Source: Pedobacter psychrodurus
GTDB taxonomy: Bacteria; Bacteroidota; Bacteroidia; Sphingobacteriales; Sphingobacteriaceae
Length of the DNA stretch: 64,000 nt
Assembly: GCF_004331735.1 (NCBI RefSeq)
Contig: NZ_SJSO01000005.1
Span: 186,001-250,000, forward strand
Direction: 5' to 3'
In this document: piece after piece, positions 27,645-35,399 of the stretch
How the letters are laid out: the number at the start of each line of letters is the position of its first letter
Numbering within the stretch: the stretch's first letter is position 1
Made by a program: the position numbers and the translations under genes
Notes under the pieces: model-generated
Told to the model about the DNA's origin: nothing
The model's database searches: none
The model's input: only the letters and a program-made list of their open reading frames with translations

Positions 27645-28421
27645 ATGGGTGTAAAGCCAATTTACGAATTATTGATAGATGCCAGAGGATGTTACTTTGA
27701 GCTATTGATAAATGATATTCCATTTTATTTCCATTATAAAGTTGGGGCAACATCTTTCCGTTTACCGGTAAATAATTTTATTCCGAAAAGCGGAAAACAA
27801 AGCATAACCTTAAAAATGTTGTCCATCAATGAAGGGGATGGTTTCCCGGTTGGGGCGGAAGTGGTTTTGAAAATGGAGGAGTTTGAAAAAAATACCCCGA
27901 AAGAACGGAAAGCGGTTATGGATTATAAAACACCTGACTTGAAAACATATACCACAGGGGTTTTTACAGACAAAAAAATATTTAATGCAGATGTTCCATA
28001 TACTTTATCTTATGTGGATTCTATTGATTTAAGCAAGATTGATCACTCTATTCTTAGAGAAACATTGGAAAAAGAATACATTAAATATACCAATGCTTTT
28101 AAAAAAAATGATCTAAGTGCCTATCAAGAATTGACAAGTGAGCGGCAGGAAAATATTTTTACTTCACTTTATGTGGATAGCGAAAAAAGAAAGAAACAAG
28201 AAGCATCTTATTTAAGCGGTGTTACCCATAATCTGGTTAAATTATACCCTTTAAAATCATATCGACTGGTATTCTACAACAATAATAAATTTGTTGGCCT
28301 GCAGATGTTAAATGAAGCACCAGGTATATATATCGACAACGAAAAAGAAGAAGACGCTTTTATTGAATATATTTTATTCCGTAAAAAAACAAGCGGTTCT
28401 CCAATATCTATTGTGCTTTAA
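27645..28421 (+). CDS. Unknown soluble protein (258 aa), possible immunity protein
   Basis: A 258-aa protein with no signal peptide or membrane segment. The ATG at 27645 is preferred to a TTG at 27621. The first 90 residues are beta-rich (ELLINDIPFYFHYKVG, then INEGDGFPVGAEVVLK); the C-terminal half has a helix followed by strands (YRLVFYNNNKFVGLQML). I do not recognise it. It lies between two further immunity candidates after the 917-aa gene; cytoplasmic immunity or accessory role is a guess from position. Confidence 0.5.
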   Translation: MGVKPIYELLIDARGCYFELLINDIPFYFHYKVGATSFRLPVNNFIPKSGKQSITLKMLSINEGDGFPVGAEVVLKMEEFEKNTPKERKAVMDYKTPDLKTYTTGVFTDKKIFNADVPYTLSYVDSIDLSKIDHSILRETLEKEYIKYTNAFKKNDLSAYQELTSERQENIFTSLYVDSEKRKKQEASYLSGVTHNLVKLYPLKSYRLVFYNNNKFVGLQMLNEAPGIYIDNEKEEDAFIEYILFRKKTSGSPISIVL

Positions 28422-28479
28422 AATCAAACTTTGGTTTGAGTAAAAAATACTTAAAGCTGTAAAAGATACTAGAAGCACT

Positions 28480-29172
28480 ATGGCCAAACGAATTTCAATT
28501 GCCTTATTCTGCTACTTCCTTCTTTTTAGGCTCTATGCCGTTTGCTCGCTATTCTATTCTTTCATTATTCAATCAGCTAACGAAAATTTAATCAGAAACA
28601 CCAACGATGGCTATCAGCTGACTATTTTCCAGTTAGAGTTTTATTTCTTTCTTATTATTCTATACAGCTTTAGGCCCTCGCGGTTTAATAAAACGATTAT
28701 TAAAAGCTACACGGCAGATGGATCTAAAAATCTCTCAAAAAAGATGTTTTTTTGGGTCGTATATTTTGGCGTGCTGCTTGTCGTTTTTGGAATTCCGTTA
28801 ATGATATTTAAAAGTGCTTTAGGCGGCTTATTAGCTATAATTTCCGATGCGAATCAGTATATCATTGAAAATACAAGGCTATTGATCATGTCCGTTATTT
28901 TTTTAGGCCTTAATATGCTAGGCTTTTACTATGACTTTATCAATGCTTTTGATCATGCGAAAACCCAGTTTTTCCGGTTTTTATTTGCATTTATGCTAAC
29001 AGTTCCAATTTCGGCATTTCTATATTTAATTTTTGTTGTACTTCATATAAAAGCAAATGCCTTGATAATAATCTGTTTAGCATTTAATCTTTCTTTTCTT
29101 TTTCTCAGTATTATGGACTATCTGGGGAAGAGAAGGTTAGAAACTAAAAAGCAGAAATTTAATCATAGCTAA
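28480..29172 (+). CDS. Polytopic membrane protein (230 aa), possible immunity protein
   Basis: A 230-aa inner membrane protein with about six hydrophobic helices (near residues 5-27, 47-64, 88-110, 130-151, 163-186 and 189-212). It has no domain I recognise. As the last gene of the module it could protect against a membrane-active effector, for example if the 917-aa protein forms pores (inference). AT-rich relative to the core T6SS genes. It is followed by a pseudogene fragment. Confidence 0.5.
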   Translation: MAKRISIALFCYFLLFRLYAVCSLFYSFIIQSANENLIRNTNDGYQLTIFQLEFYFFLIILYSFRPSRFNKTIIKSYTADGSKNLSKKMFFWVVYFGVLLVVFGIPLMIFKSALGGLLAIISDANQYIIENTRLLIMSVIFLGLNMLGFYYDFINAFDHAKTQFFRFLFAFMLTVPISAFLYLIFVVLHIKANALIIICLAFNLSFLFLSIMDYLGKRRLETKKQKFNHS

Positions 29173-29179
29173 TATTTTG

Positions 29180-29328
29180 AATAACTTTAAAACAATCCTT
29201 TTGTTTTATCAGTACAAGCAGGCGTAAAAGTGATGGGTTAATCCTGTTTTGGAAAGGGAAAACCAATTGATCTTGTCAAGACGATTTTTAAAAACTTAAC
29301 CAGGATAAGTTTTGGTGTAAAAAATTAG
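29180..29328 (+). pseudogene. Decayed 5' fragment of the 26852 lipoprotein gene
   Basis: This stretch aligns by eye to the start of the lipoprotein gene at 26873 and following: shared words include AATAACTTTAAAACAATC, then GTTTTATCAG, AAGTGA, CCAATTGATCTTG and AGGATAA, with indels that break the frame. No complete reading frame survives. It lies immediately before the second hcp block, so it is a likely scar of a duplication or recombination event. Confidence 0.75.
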
Positions 29329-29521
29329 CGTCTGTCTGCAATTTTGTTTCAAAAAGTAACACCTTGCCCTAAATTGCTACATAATTTCAAGATATTGTGT
29401 GTAGTAGAAATGATACGGAAAATAATTTTAAAAAAATACATTTTTTTTCTTCGTACAAATCTGCGTTTTCCATACCGCAAACCAAGATTTTGAAATTTAA
29501 GTAATTTATTAGTGGTTATAT
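29329..29521. other. Gap before the second hcp block
   Basis: AT-rich DNA with no gene. Poly-A and poly-T runs (about 29428-29451) are the only notable features. Confidence 0.5.
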
Positions 29522-29620
29522 ATGAGGTAGATACACAATAATTGGCTTAATATTTGGTTTATAATTAATGTAGCGGAGGCTACAATAAATCAATTTTTTT
29601 AACCTTTAAATTTTAAAACT

Positions 29621-30016
29621 ATGGCTTTCAAAGCTAGATTAAATTTTTCAGGCAAGGAGTACGATGTGCTTCATTGTGCCTATGCGTTAAACCGCGATGT
29701 AGATGCTAAGGGAAGACCTTCTTCCGGAGTTTACGGCGGTACCATCGATATTGAGATCGAATCAACCGAAGACACCTCAATCATCGAGGCGATGGTAAAC
29801 AACCAGTACAAACCCATTACAGGAAGCCTTCTGATCAAGAAAACAGAGGAAGATGCCAAAATGAAAGAAGTTAACTTCGAGGATGGCTACATTGTTAAGT
29901 ATTCCGAAGGGATCAACATTGTGGGCGATCACCCGATGACGCTTAAGTTCCAGATTTCTGCAAGAAAGCTTAAATTAGGAAACGCCGAGCACCTTAACGA
30001 CTGGCCAAAAGCCTAA
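29621..30016 (+). CDS. tssD: T6SS tube protein Hcp (TssD), copy 2a
   Basis: A 131-aa Hcp with protein sequence identical to that of 16841-17236; only a few synonymous base changes distinguish the genes. First gene of module B. The identity over 131 residues, while the effectors differ completely, suggests the tube subunit is under strong constraint or homogenised by gene conversion. Confidence 0.9.
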   Translation: MAFKARLNFSGKEYDVLHCAYALNRDVDAKGRPSSGVYGGTIDIEIESTEDTSIIEAMVNNQYKPITGSLLIKKTEEDAKMKEVNFEDGYIVKYSEGINIVGDHPMTLKFQISARKLKLGNAEHLNDWPKA

Positions 30017-30192
30017 GCGGAGGTTGAAGGTGTAAAGGCAGAAGGTGTAAGGTAAACTAAACACTAACCAGCTAACCTCTTAAACAGTTTAGAGAGTAGG
30101 GGTTAGTTAAGGTAAATAAAACGCCAGCCGCACTACGCCAATCGCTCACCGCAATTCATTCATTTTTTCAAAAACATTTAAATTTTACTACA

Positions 30193-30588
30193 ATGGCATT
30201 CAAAACCCGTTTAAACTTAGGATCAAAAGAATTTGATGTACTACAGTGCAGCTTTTCATTAAATAGAGATGTCGACGCAAAAGGGCGTCCATCTTCAGGT
30301 GTTTATGGTGGCACTATCCATATCGAAATCGAATCAACTGAAGATACTTCTGTGATCGAATCAATGGTTAACAACCAGTACAAGCCGCTATCTGGAACAT
30401 TGGTTTTCAAAAAAGGCGAAGAAGATTCAAAAATGAAAGAACTATCATTCGAAGATGGTTACATCATCCAGTATAACGAGGGTATTGCGGTAAACGACAA
30501 TACACCTATGACATTAAGTTTTGTGGTATCGGCCCGTAAGCTAAAGCTTGGCAACGCAGAACATGAAAACGATTGGCCTAAAGCTTAA
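30193..30588 (+). CDS. tssD: T6SS tube protein Hcp (TssD), copy 2b
   Basis: A 131-aa Hcp differing from the gene at 17414 by two residues (GEEDSK instead of GDEDAK). It forms a pair with the preceding hcp and ends at a strong terminator, so the two hcp genes are probably a separate, highly expressed unit from the muramidase gene downstream. Confidence 0.9.
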   Translation: MAFKTRLNLGSKEFDVLQCSFSLNRDVDAKGRPSSGVYGGTIHIEIESTEDTSVIESMVNNQYKPLSGTLVFKKGEEDSKMKELSFEDGYIIQYNEGIAVNDNTPMTLSFVVSARKLKLGNAEHENDWPKA

Positions 30589-30596
30589 TTCCTATT

Positions 30597-30648
30597 AAAA
30601 CCGTTACGAGTTGCTGGCTAAAAGCGCTGGTGCTGGTAACGGTTTTTT
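30597..30648 (+). terminator. Terminator after the second hcp pair
   Basis: AAAACCGTTAC (30597-30607) pairs with GTAACGGTTTT (30636-30646) and is followed by more T. The 28-nt loop contains a smaller hairpin. Confidence 0.75.
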
Positions 30649-30679
30649 TGTTTTAGAGGTGTGATATAAAGAGCTTATT

Positions 30680-31399
30680 ATGGCTACTGATTTAGAATAC
30701 ATTAAGCTGTTTAATTCCTGTACAGTATCTCCAATTAAATCGGTTGAGATTAATCGAATTATTGATGATAAGATCATAAGCAATAAATCAAGATATCAGG
30801 CAGTAAGGAATAAATTGCTCAACTTAAAAGAATATACTTATCGCGATACCTGTTTTGTAACCGAGCCAGATGATTTATTCCTTAAAAGGAATCCTAAAAT
30901 TGGTAATAGTTTTTTTAGCAGGTCATTTTTAGATCATAGTGTTTTCTCTGAAAATACAGGTATTCCTTGGTACTTTATTGCCTGTGTACACTATAGAGAA
31001 AGTAATTCTGACTTTAACAAACACCTGCATAATGGCGATCCGCTTAGTGGTTTTACCAGTCAGCATCCTGCAAACCGGCCAAAAATTAGCCATGGACCAC
31101 CCTTTACTTTTGAAGAAAGTGCGGTAGATGCCTTAAAATTACGTGGTTTGGATAAAGAAACAGTTTGGTCTTTGCCAAAACTTTTGCTGCGTTTAGAGCA
31201 ATATAATGGCATAGCAAAAGCCTATCAAAACAATAATATCAACTCACCTTATCTGTGGGGAGGTTCTAATCTTTATACTAAAGGTGGTTTTCCGAGAGAT
31301 CATTTTTTTAGTCTCGATTATGTAAATAAGCAAATTGGAACCGCCGTTATTTTGAAGGTTATGGAAAACAGAGGATTAGTAAATATTCCCAGGCAATAA
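30680..31399 (+). CDS. Muramidase/lysozyme-like candidate T6SS effector
   Basis: A 239-aa protein without signal peptide. The central segment IPWYFIACVHYRESN, then HLHNGDPLSG, RPKISHGPPFTFEESAVDAL and RLEQYNG, is the pattern of a lysozyme-type family known from phage and bacterial peptidoglycan hydrolases; Glu107 in HYRESN is the probable catalytic acid. Delivered to a rival periplasm it would cleave the glycan strands. The lipoprotein 1 bp downstream is the obvious partner. Placed between the hcp terminator and vgrG B. Confidence 0.8.
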   Translation: MATDLEYIKLFNSCTVSPIKSVEINRIIDDKIISNKSRYQAVRNKLLNLKEYTYRDTCFVTEPDDLFLKRNPKIGNSFFSRSFLDHSVFSENTGIPWYFIACVHYRESNSDFNKHLHNGDPLSGFTSQHPANRPKISHGPPFTFEESAVDALKLRGLDKETVWSLPKLLLRLEQYNGIAKAYQNNNINSPYLWGGSNLYTKGGFPRDHFFSLDYVNKQIGTAVILKVMENRGLVNIPRQ

Positions 31400-31400
31400 T

Positions 31401-32243
31401 ATGAAAACAACTGACTTTCTATATTTTTCTCTTGTATTCTTGCTTTTTTCTTGCGGGGCGAAGCATGATGATCAGCAACTGAAGGGAGTCCGTCATAATG
31501 CTGTTGTGGAGAAGAAGATAGATGCTATTTCTGCTGAAGCAGGTTCTCTTGAGAAATTGGCTGCAAAAATGCTAGCCTCCAGAGAAAGTTATCTAAATGA
31601 TGGAAAAACTGAAGCCGAAGAAGTATTTATAAAAGCCTTTGTTGAAGCCTTAAAACAGCCAAAGGCTTTTGAGGCAGACTTTGCCAATCTTAAAAAGTAC
31701 GAGATTAATGTATTAACTGCCGATGACCACAAACTTAGGCTGTTTTACTGGCTTTCGCCATATTCTGGTACGATGTGGCATGTGCAGAATATTGTTCAAT
31801 ACCAAGGCGAAAACAATGCTGTAAGTGCGGTTTTATTTAATAGTCTTTACGAAGATAAAGACGATGAAGGTAGTCCTACGCCTTTTTTTGAGCATATATA
31901 TAACTTAAATACTTCCCCTCAAAAAACCTACTTGCTTACAGGTTATGGGCAAATGAGTGGTACTGAGCCGTATAGTGTAAGTCATACGCTGATAATTAAC
32001 CATTCAAAATTTAGCATTAACAATCCCTTATTCAAATTAGGGAAAACAGTTAAAAATCAGTTGTTTGCATCTGCCACCCTTAAAGAGGATCAAAATAAAG
32101 AGAAACTTACGGCACAGTTAGCCATGATTTATAATTCCCAAGATAAGACCATCAGTTATCCGGAGGTTAACGAAACTAAAAACGGATCTGTTTTCAGTGG
32201 AAAAAGAAACGTTTTAACCTTTCGGGATGGAATGTTCAAGTAA
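31401..32243 (+). CDS. Lipoprotein, candidate muramidase immunity protein
   Basis: A 280-aa lipoprotein with signal peptide and lipobox LLFSC (Cys at residue 18). The mature N-terminus is helical and charged; the rest looks beta-rich (INVLTADDHKLRLFYWL, NIVQYQGEN). It begins 1 bp after the muramidase stop. A periplasm-exposed lipoprotein beside a cell-wall-degrading effector matches the location where protection is needed. No family is recognised; it does not look like the module A lipoproteins. Confidence 0.65.
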   Translation: MKTTDFLYFSLVFLLFSCGAKHDDQQLKGVRHNAVVEKKIDAISAEAGSLEKLAAKMLASRESYLNDGKTEAEEVFIKAFVEALKQPKAFEADFANLKKYEINVLTADDHKLRLFYWLSPYSGTMWHVQNIVQYQGENNAVSAVLFNSLYEDKDDEGSPTPFFEHIYNLNTSPQKTYLLTGYGQMSGTEPYSVSHTLIINHSKFSINNPLFKLGKTVKNQLFASATLKEDQNKEKLTAQLAMIYNSQDKTISYPEVNETKNGSVFSGKRNVLTFRDGMFK

Positions 32244-32267
32244 TAATCAACCTATTATTTAGCTCGC

Positions 32268-34085
32268 ATGGAAAAGAAATTAATCACCGAAATTAATATA
32301 GAAGATAAAGCAATTTCCCATTTTGCCTCCTTTAGCTTAAAACAAGCTTTTAATGCACACCATTATTTTGAGCTGCGATTTAATCATGATCAGATGGGTT
32401 CGCCTGGGATGATCAGTTTAAACGATAGCCGCGATTTTGTGGGTAAAACCCTTACCGCTTTGTTCGGCTATGATTCGGGCAGTTTACAGGAGTTTGCGGG
32501 CTTGGTAACTAAAGTAGAACTGGCGCAAAGCCATGGTTATCACGGCGTGCTGATTGTGAGCGGTTATAGTCCAACGATCTTAATCGATCGCGGTCCAGAT
32601 TTAGGTTCTTATCTTGATAAGGATTTAAATACGATTGTAAATCTTGCTACCTCGGATGTGCCTTCAAATGATATTAAAATTGTGGCCAATGCGGCTAGAA
32701 AAGATCCTATTGATTATTTGATTCAATATCGGGAAAGTGACTTTGATTTTCTGAACAGGCTTTCGGGTGAATACCATGAGTGGTTTTACTATGATGGTAA
32801 ACAGCTGAATTTTGGTAAACCAGATGATCAGAAAGAAGTTGCCTTGATTTATGGTCGCGATGTGCAAAACCTGCAATACGCCATGGAAATTGCGCCGATC
32901 AAAAATAAACGTTTCGCTTATAATCCCAAACAGGATGAAATGTTGCAGAGCGAAAGTAGCGGGCAGAGCGATGGATCACCTGATCTGGCGCACGCCATAC
33001 AAGTGTCTAACGCAATGTATAGCAAAACCTTTAATCAACCGTCTCTTATCCGGGTAGATAATAACAACGACATTAAAAATCATGTGCAGAATGAAGAAAA
33101 GGCACACATCAGCAATTTATTGAAGGTAAATGCAAGTGGAGACAATGCTGCTTTGGGCATTGGCAGTATTGCCGAAATTACGATGAGTGTGAGAAAAGAA
33201 CTATCCTTTTCTACAGAAAGCCTGGGCAAATTTCTCATCACCAGTATCAACCATGATATTGATGGTACAGGTAAATATTATAACACTTTCGAAGGTGTGG
33301 TAGCTACAACAGAGCGTCTGTTGGTTAAAAACTACGGTAAGCCAAGCCCTGATATGCAACTGGCAGATGTAATTGACAATGCCGACCCACAAGGGCAGGG
33401 GCGTATTAAAGTAAAGTTTAAATGGGAATGTAAAACCAACGATGTAACCGAATGGCTACGGGTAATTACACCAGACGCTGGAAGCAGCGATAAAGTGAGT
33501 AAAAACCGGGGCTTTGTATTTATTCCCGAAATAGGCGATCAGGTAGCTTTAACCTTCGAAGAAGGCAATATTGCAAGGCCAATTGTATTAGGTTCGGTAT
33601 TTCATGGCAAAAGTAGTAGTGGCGGTAGCGCCAGCAATAACAGCAAAAGCTTAACCTCTAAGAGTGGCCATACCTTAACCATGGATGATGGGGCAGGCAT
33701 GATCATGCGCGATAAGGATAGCAATTTTATCGAGCTGGATGGAGCCGGTAAAGCAGTTTTCGAAACCAAAGAATCAATCCTCATCAAATGTGGTGAGAGT
33801 AGCATTTTTATGGACAAAACAGGTAAGATCATCATTAAAGGGAAGGATATTTTAACACTTGGAGAGAACATCGGAAATTCTGCCTCGATTAGTATTGGTA
33901 TAGGTGTGGGGCCAGAAGATGGAACACCAACCTCTGGTATTGGGATAGAATCACAAACCTTAGATATTGGTACCAAAACACTTTCTATGAGTGGTGAAAC
34001 AGAGGCCAATCTGGCTTCGAAAAAGATTAATGTGGGGGGCGAAAGCGAAACCAACATCAGCAGTGGTACCATTAACCTAAACTAA
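32268..34085 (+). CDS. vgrG: T6SS spike protein VgrG (TssI), copy B
   Basis: A 605-aa VgrG strongly similar to copy A in the gp27/OB part (for example DPQGQGRIKVKFKWEC, EIGDQVALTFEEGNIARPIVLGSVFH). From about residue 445 a different needle follows: a Ser/Gly-rich linker (SSSGGSASNNSKS), then repeats such as MIMRDKDSNFIELDGAGKAVF and a glycine/serine-rich tail ending NISSGTINLN. The divergent tip probably accepts the PAAR-like end of the Rhs protein downstream (inference). Confidence 0.92.
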   Translation: MEKKLITEINIEDKAISHFASFSLKQAFNAHHYFELRFNHDQMGSPGMISLNDSRDFVGKTLTALFGYDSGSLQEFAGLVTKVELAQSHGYHGVLIVSGYSPTILIDRGPDLGSYLDKDLNTIVNLATSDVPSNDIKIVANAARKDPIDYLIQYRESDFDFLNRLSGEYHEWFYYDGKQLNFGKPDDQKEVALIYGRDVQNLQYAMEIAPIKNKRFAYNPKQDEMLQSESSGQSDGSPDLAHAIQVSNAMYSKTFNQPSLIRVDNNNDIKNHVQNEEKAHISNLLKVNASGDNAALGIGSIAEITMSVRKELSFSTESLGKFLITSINHDIDGTGKYYNTFEGVVATTERLLVKNYGKPSPDMQLADVIDNADPQGQGRIKVKFKWECKTNDVTEWLRVITPDAGSSDKVSKNRGFVFIPEIGDQVALTFEEGNIARPIVLGSVFHGKSSSGGSASNNSKSLTSKSGHTLTMDDGAGMIMRDKDSNFIELDGAGKAVFETKESILIKCGESSIFMDKTGKIIIKGKDILTLGENIGNSASISIGIGVGPEDGTPTSGIGIESQTLDIGTKTLSMSGETEANLASKKINVGGESETNISSGTINLN

Positions 34086-34104
34086 TTTTCGACATTAAAG
34101 CTCA

Positions 34105-35388
34105 ATGAATCCGATACAACTGGAATTATTTAAGATAGATAAACAATGGCAACAAGTAGTAAGGCAACACCCATCAGAAACCCTATTTCTTTGCCTCGGC
34201 GAGCGTCACGAAGTAAATCTCTTTGAGGCTTATTTTAAATACCAGTTAACAGAAGAAAGCCGGACCGACGATATGTTTTTGCTCCATTATCAGGAGTTTC
34301 ATAGCGTAAATGATTATGGCAAAAGTTTGGTAAAAGAATGGAAAGAGATCTTTGATTTATGGCAGAAAGATACCCAGGCAGGTGTTGTTTGGGATGTTGA
34401 ACCCGGTGAAGGTGCCCAAAATTATAAAACAGATGCTTACGTGTCTGTTATGGCACTTGTAAGGTTATGTAATCTTTATCCTGATTTAAAATTAAAGAAG
34501 ATATATGTTCAGTTGGCGCCAACAAGCATACATGATGTAGCCGGGCTATCTGAATGGATTAACGAATGGTGTAGTTGTGTTAAAATATTCGATAACCGTA
34601 ATATTAAACTGGTTTACACCGAACACCACATACACCGTACTTTAAAAAAATTAAAACAGGGAACAGAATTTAAGCTCAATATAGATGTTAGCCAGTTGAT
34701 GCAAAATGCGGCAGCGCATACCAACAGGGAAAAGAACGATCCTGAAAGTGATTACCAGCAACAGATACTGATTGCGAGTAATTATTTAAGTAAAGGCAAA
34801 CATGAGCAGGCCAATGCAGTTTTAGAACGGGCAATTGTGATCGCCCAGAAACAAGGATTGCACGAGGCGGTAGTGGCTGCAAGGATTATGCTGGCCCAGA
34901 GTTTAGCCGTAAAAAACAAAAAAAACGAAGCACGTCAGCAATACGAAATGGCATTGGCCCGTGCAGGAGAAAACACGCTATTGAGTGCACATATCCACAT
35001 GAGCTATGGTAGTTTCTTACTGGCGCACTCGGGTAAAGATGAAGCTAAAAAGTATTTTGAAAAGGCAATTAAAATCGCGGAAATTATGGGGAACGATTTT
35101 ATAGCAATGGAATGTACCCGCTTGCTGGGGCAGCTTTCTGAAAATAAAATAACAGGTTCTGCAAAAGCAATGGGTTATTATTTGAAGTGTTTAGAAATCG
35201 CCCGGAAAATGCCGATTGAAAAACGGCGACAAAGTTCGATGGCTTATACCGCATCGATCATGTTAAAAAAATATGGAGAAGAAAGCCCAGAAGGTAAAAA
35301 ATTAGATATGGATATGCAGCAGGATTACGGAGATGACTGGAAGTCGATGGCCGAAGTGCCAAAAAATCACGCCAATCCTTTATCATAA
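34105..35388 (+). CDS. TPR-repeat protein, candidate effector adaptor
   Basis: A 427-aa soluble protein. The N-terminal 200 residues are an unrecognised domain with aromatic and acidic clusters (WDVEPGEGAQNYKTDAYV). From about residue 220, three to four tetratricopeptide-like helical repeats follow (YLSKGKHEQANAVLERAI, KKNEARQQYEMALARAG, HSGKDEAKKYFEKAIKIAE). It lies between vgrG B and the Rhs gene with gaps of 19 and 11 bp. In several T6SSs a protein in this slot loads an effector onto VgrG, so an adaptor or chaperone role is likely but unproven. Confidence 0.65.
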   Translation: MNPIQLELFKIDKQWQQVVRQHPSETLFLCLGERHEVNLFEAYFKYQLTEESRTDDMFLLHYQEFHSVNDYGKSLVKEWKEIFDLWQKDTQAGVVWDVEPGEGAQNYKTDAYVSVMALVRLCNLYPDLKLKKIYVQLAPTSIHDVAGLSEWINEWCSCVKIFDNRNIKLVYTEHHIHRTLKKLKQGTEFKLNIDVSQLMQNAAAHTNREKNDPESDYQQQILIASNYLSKGKHEQANAVLERAIVIAQKQGLHEAVVAARIMLAQSLAVKNKKNEARQQYEMALARAGENTLLSAHIHMSYGSFLLAHSGKDEAKKYFEKAIKIAEIMGNDFIAMECTRLLGQLSENKITGSAKAMGYYLKCLEIARKMPIEKRRQSSMAYTASIMLKKYGEESPEGKKLDMDMQQDYGDDWKSMAEVPKNHANPLS

Positions 35389-35399
35389 AAAATATACGG

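Larger units (their letters stand above)
29522..30588 (+). repeat. Hcp-pair direct repeat, copy 2
   Basis: Near-identical to 16742-17809 over leader, both hcp genes and the spacer. The leader hairpin GTAGC-GGAG-GCTAC is at 29570-29583. A few substitutions and a 1-2 bp indel in the spacer separate the copies. Confidence 0.9.
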
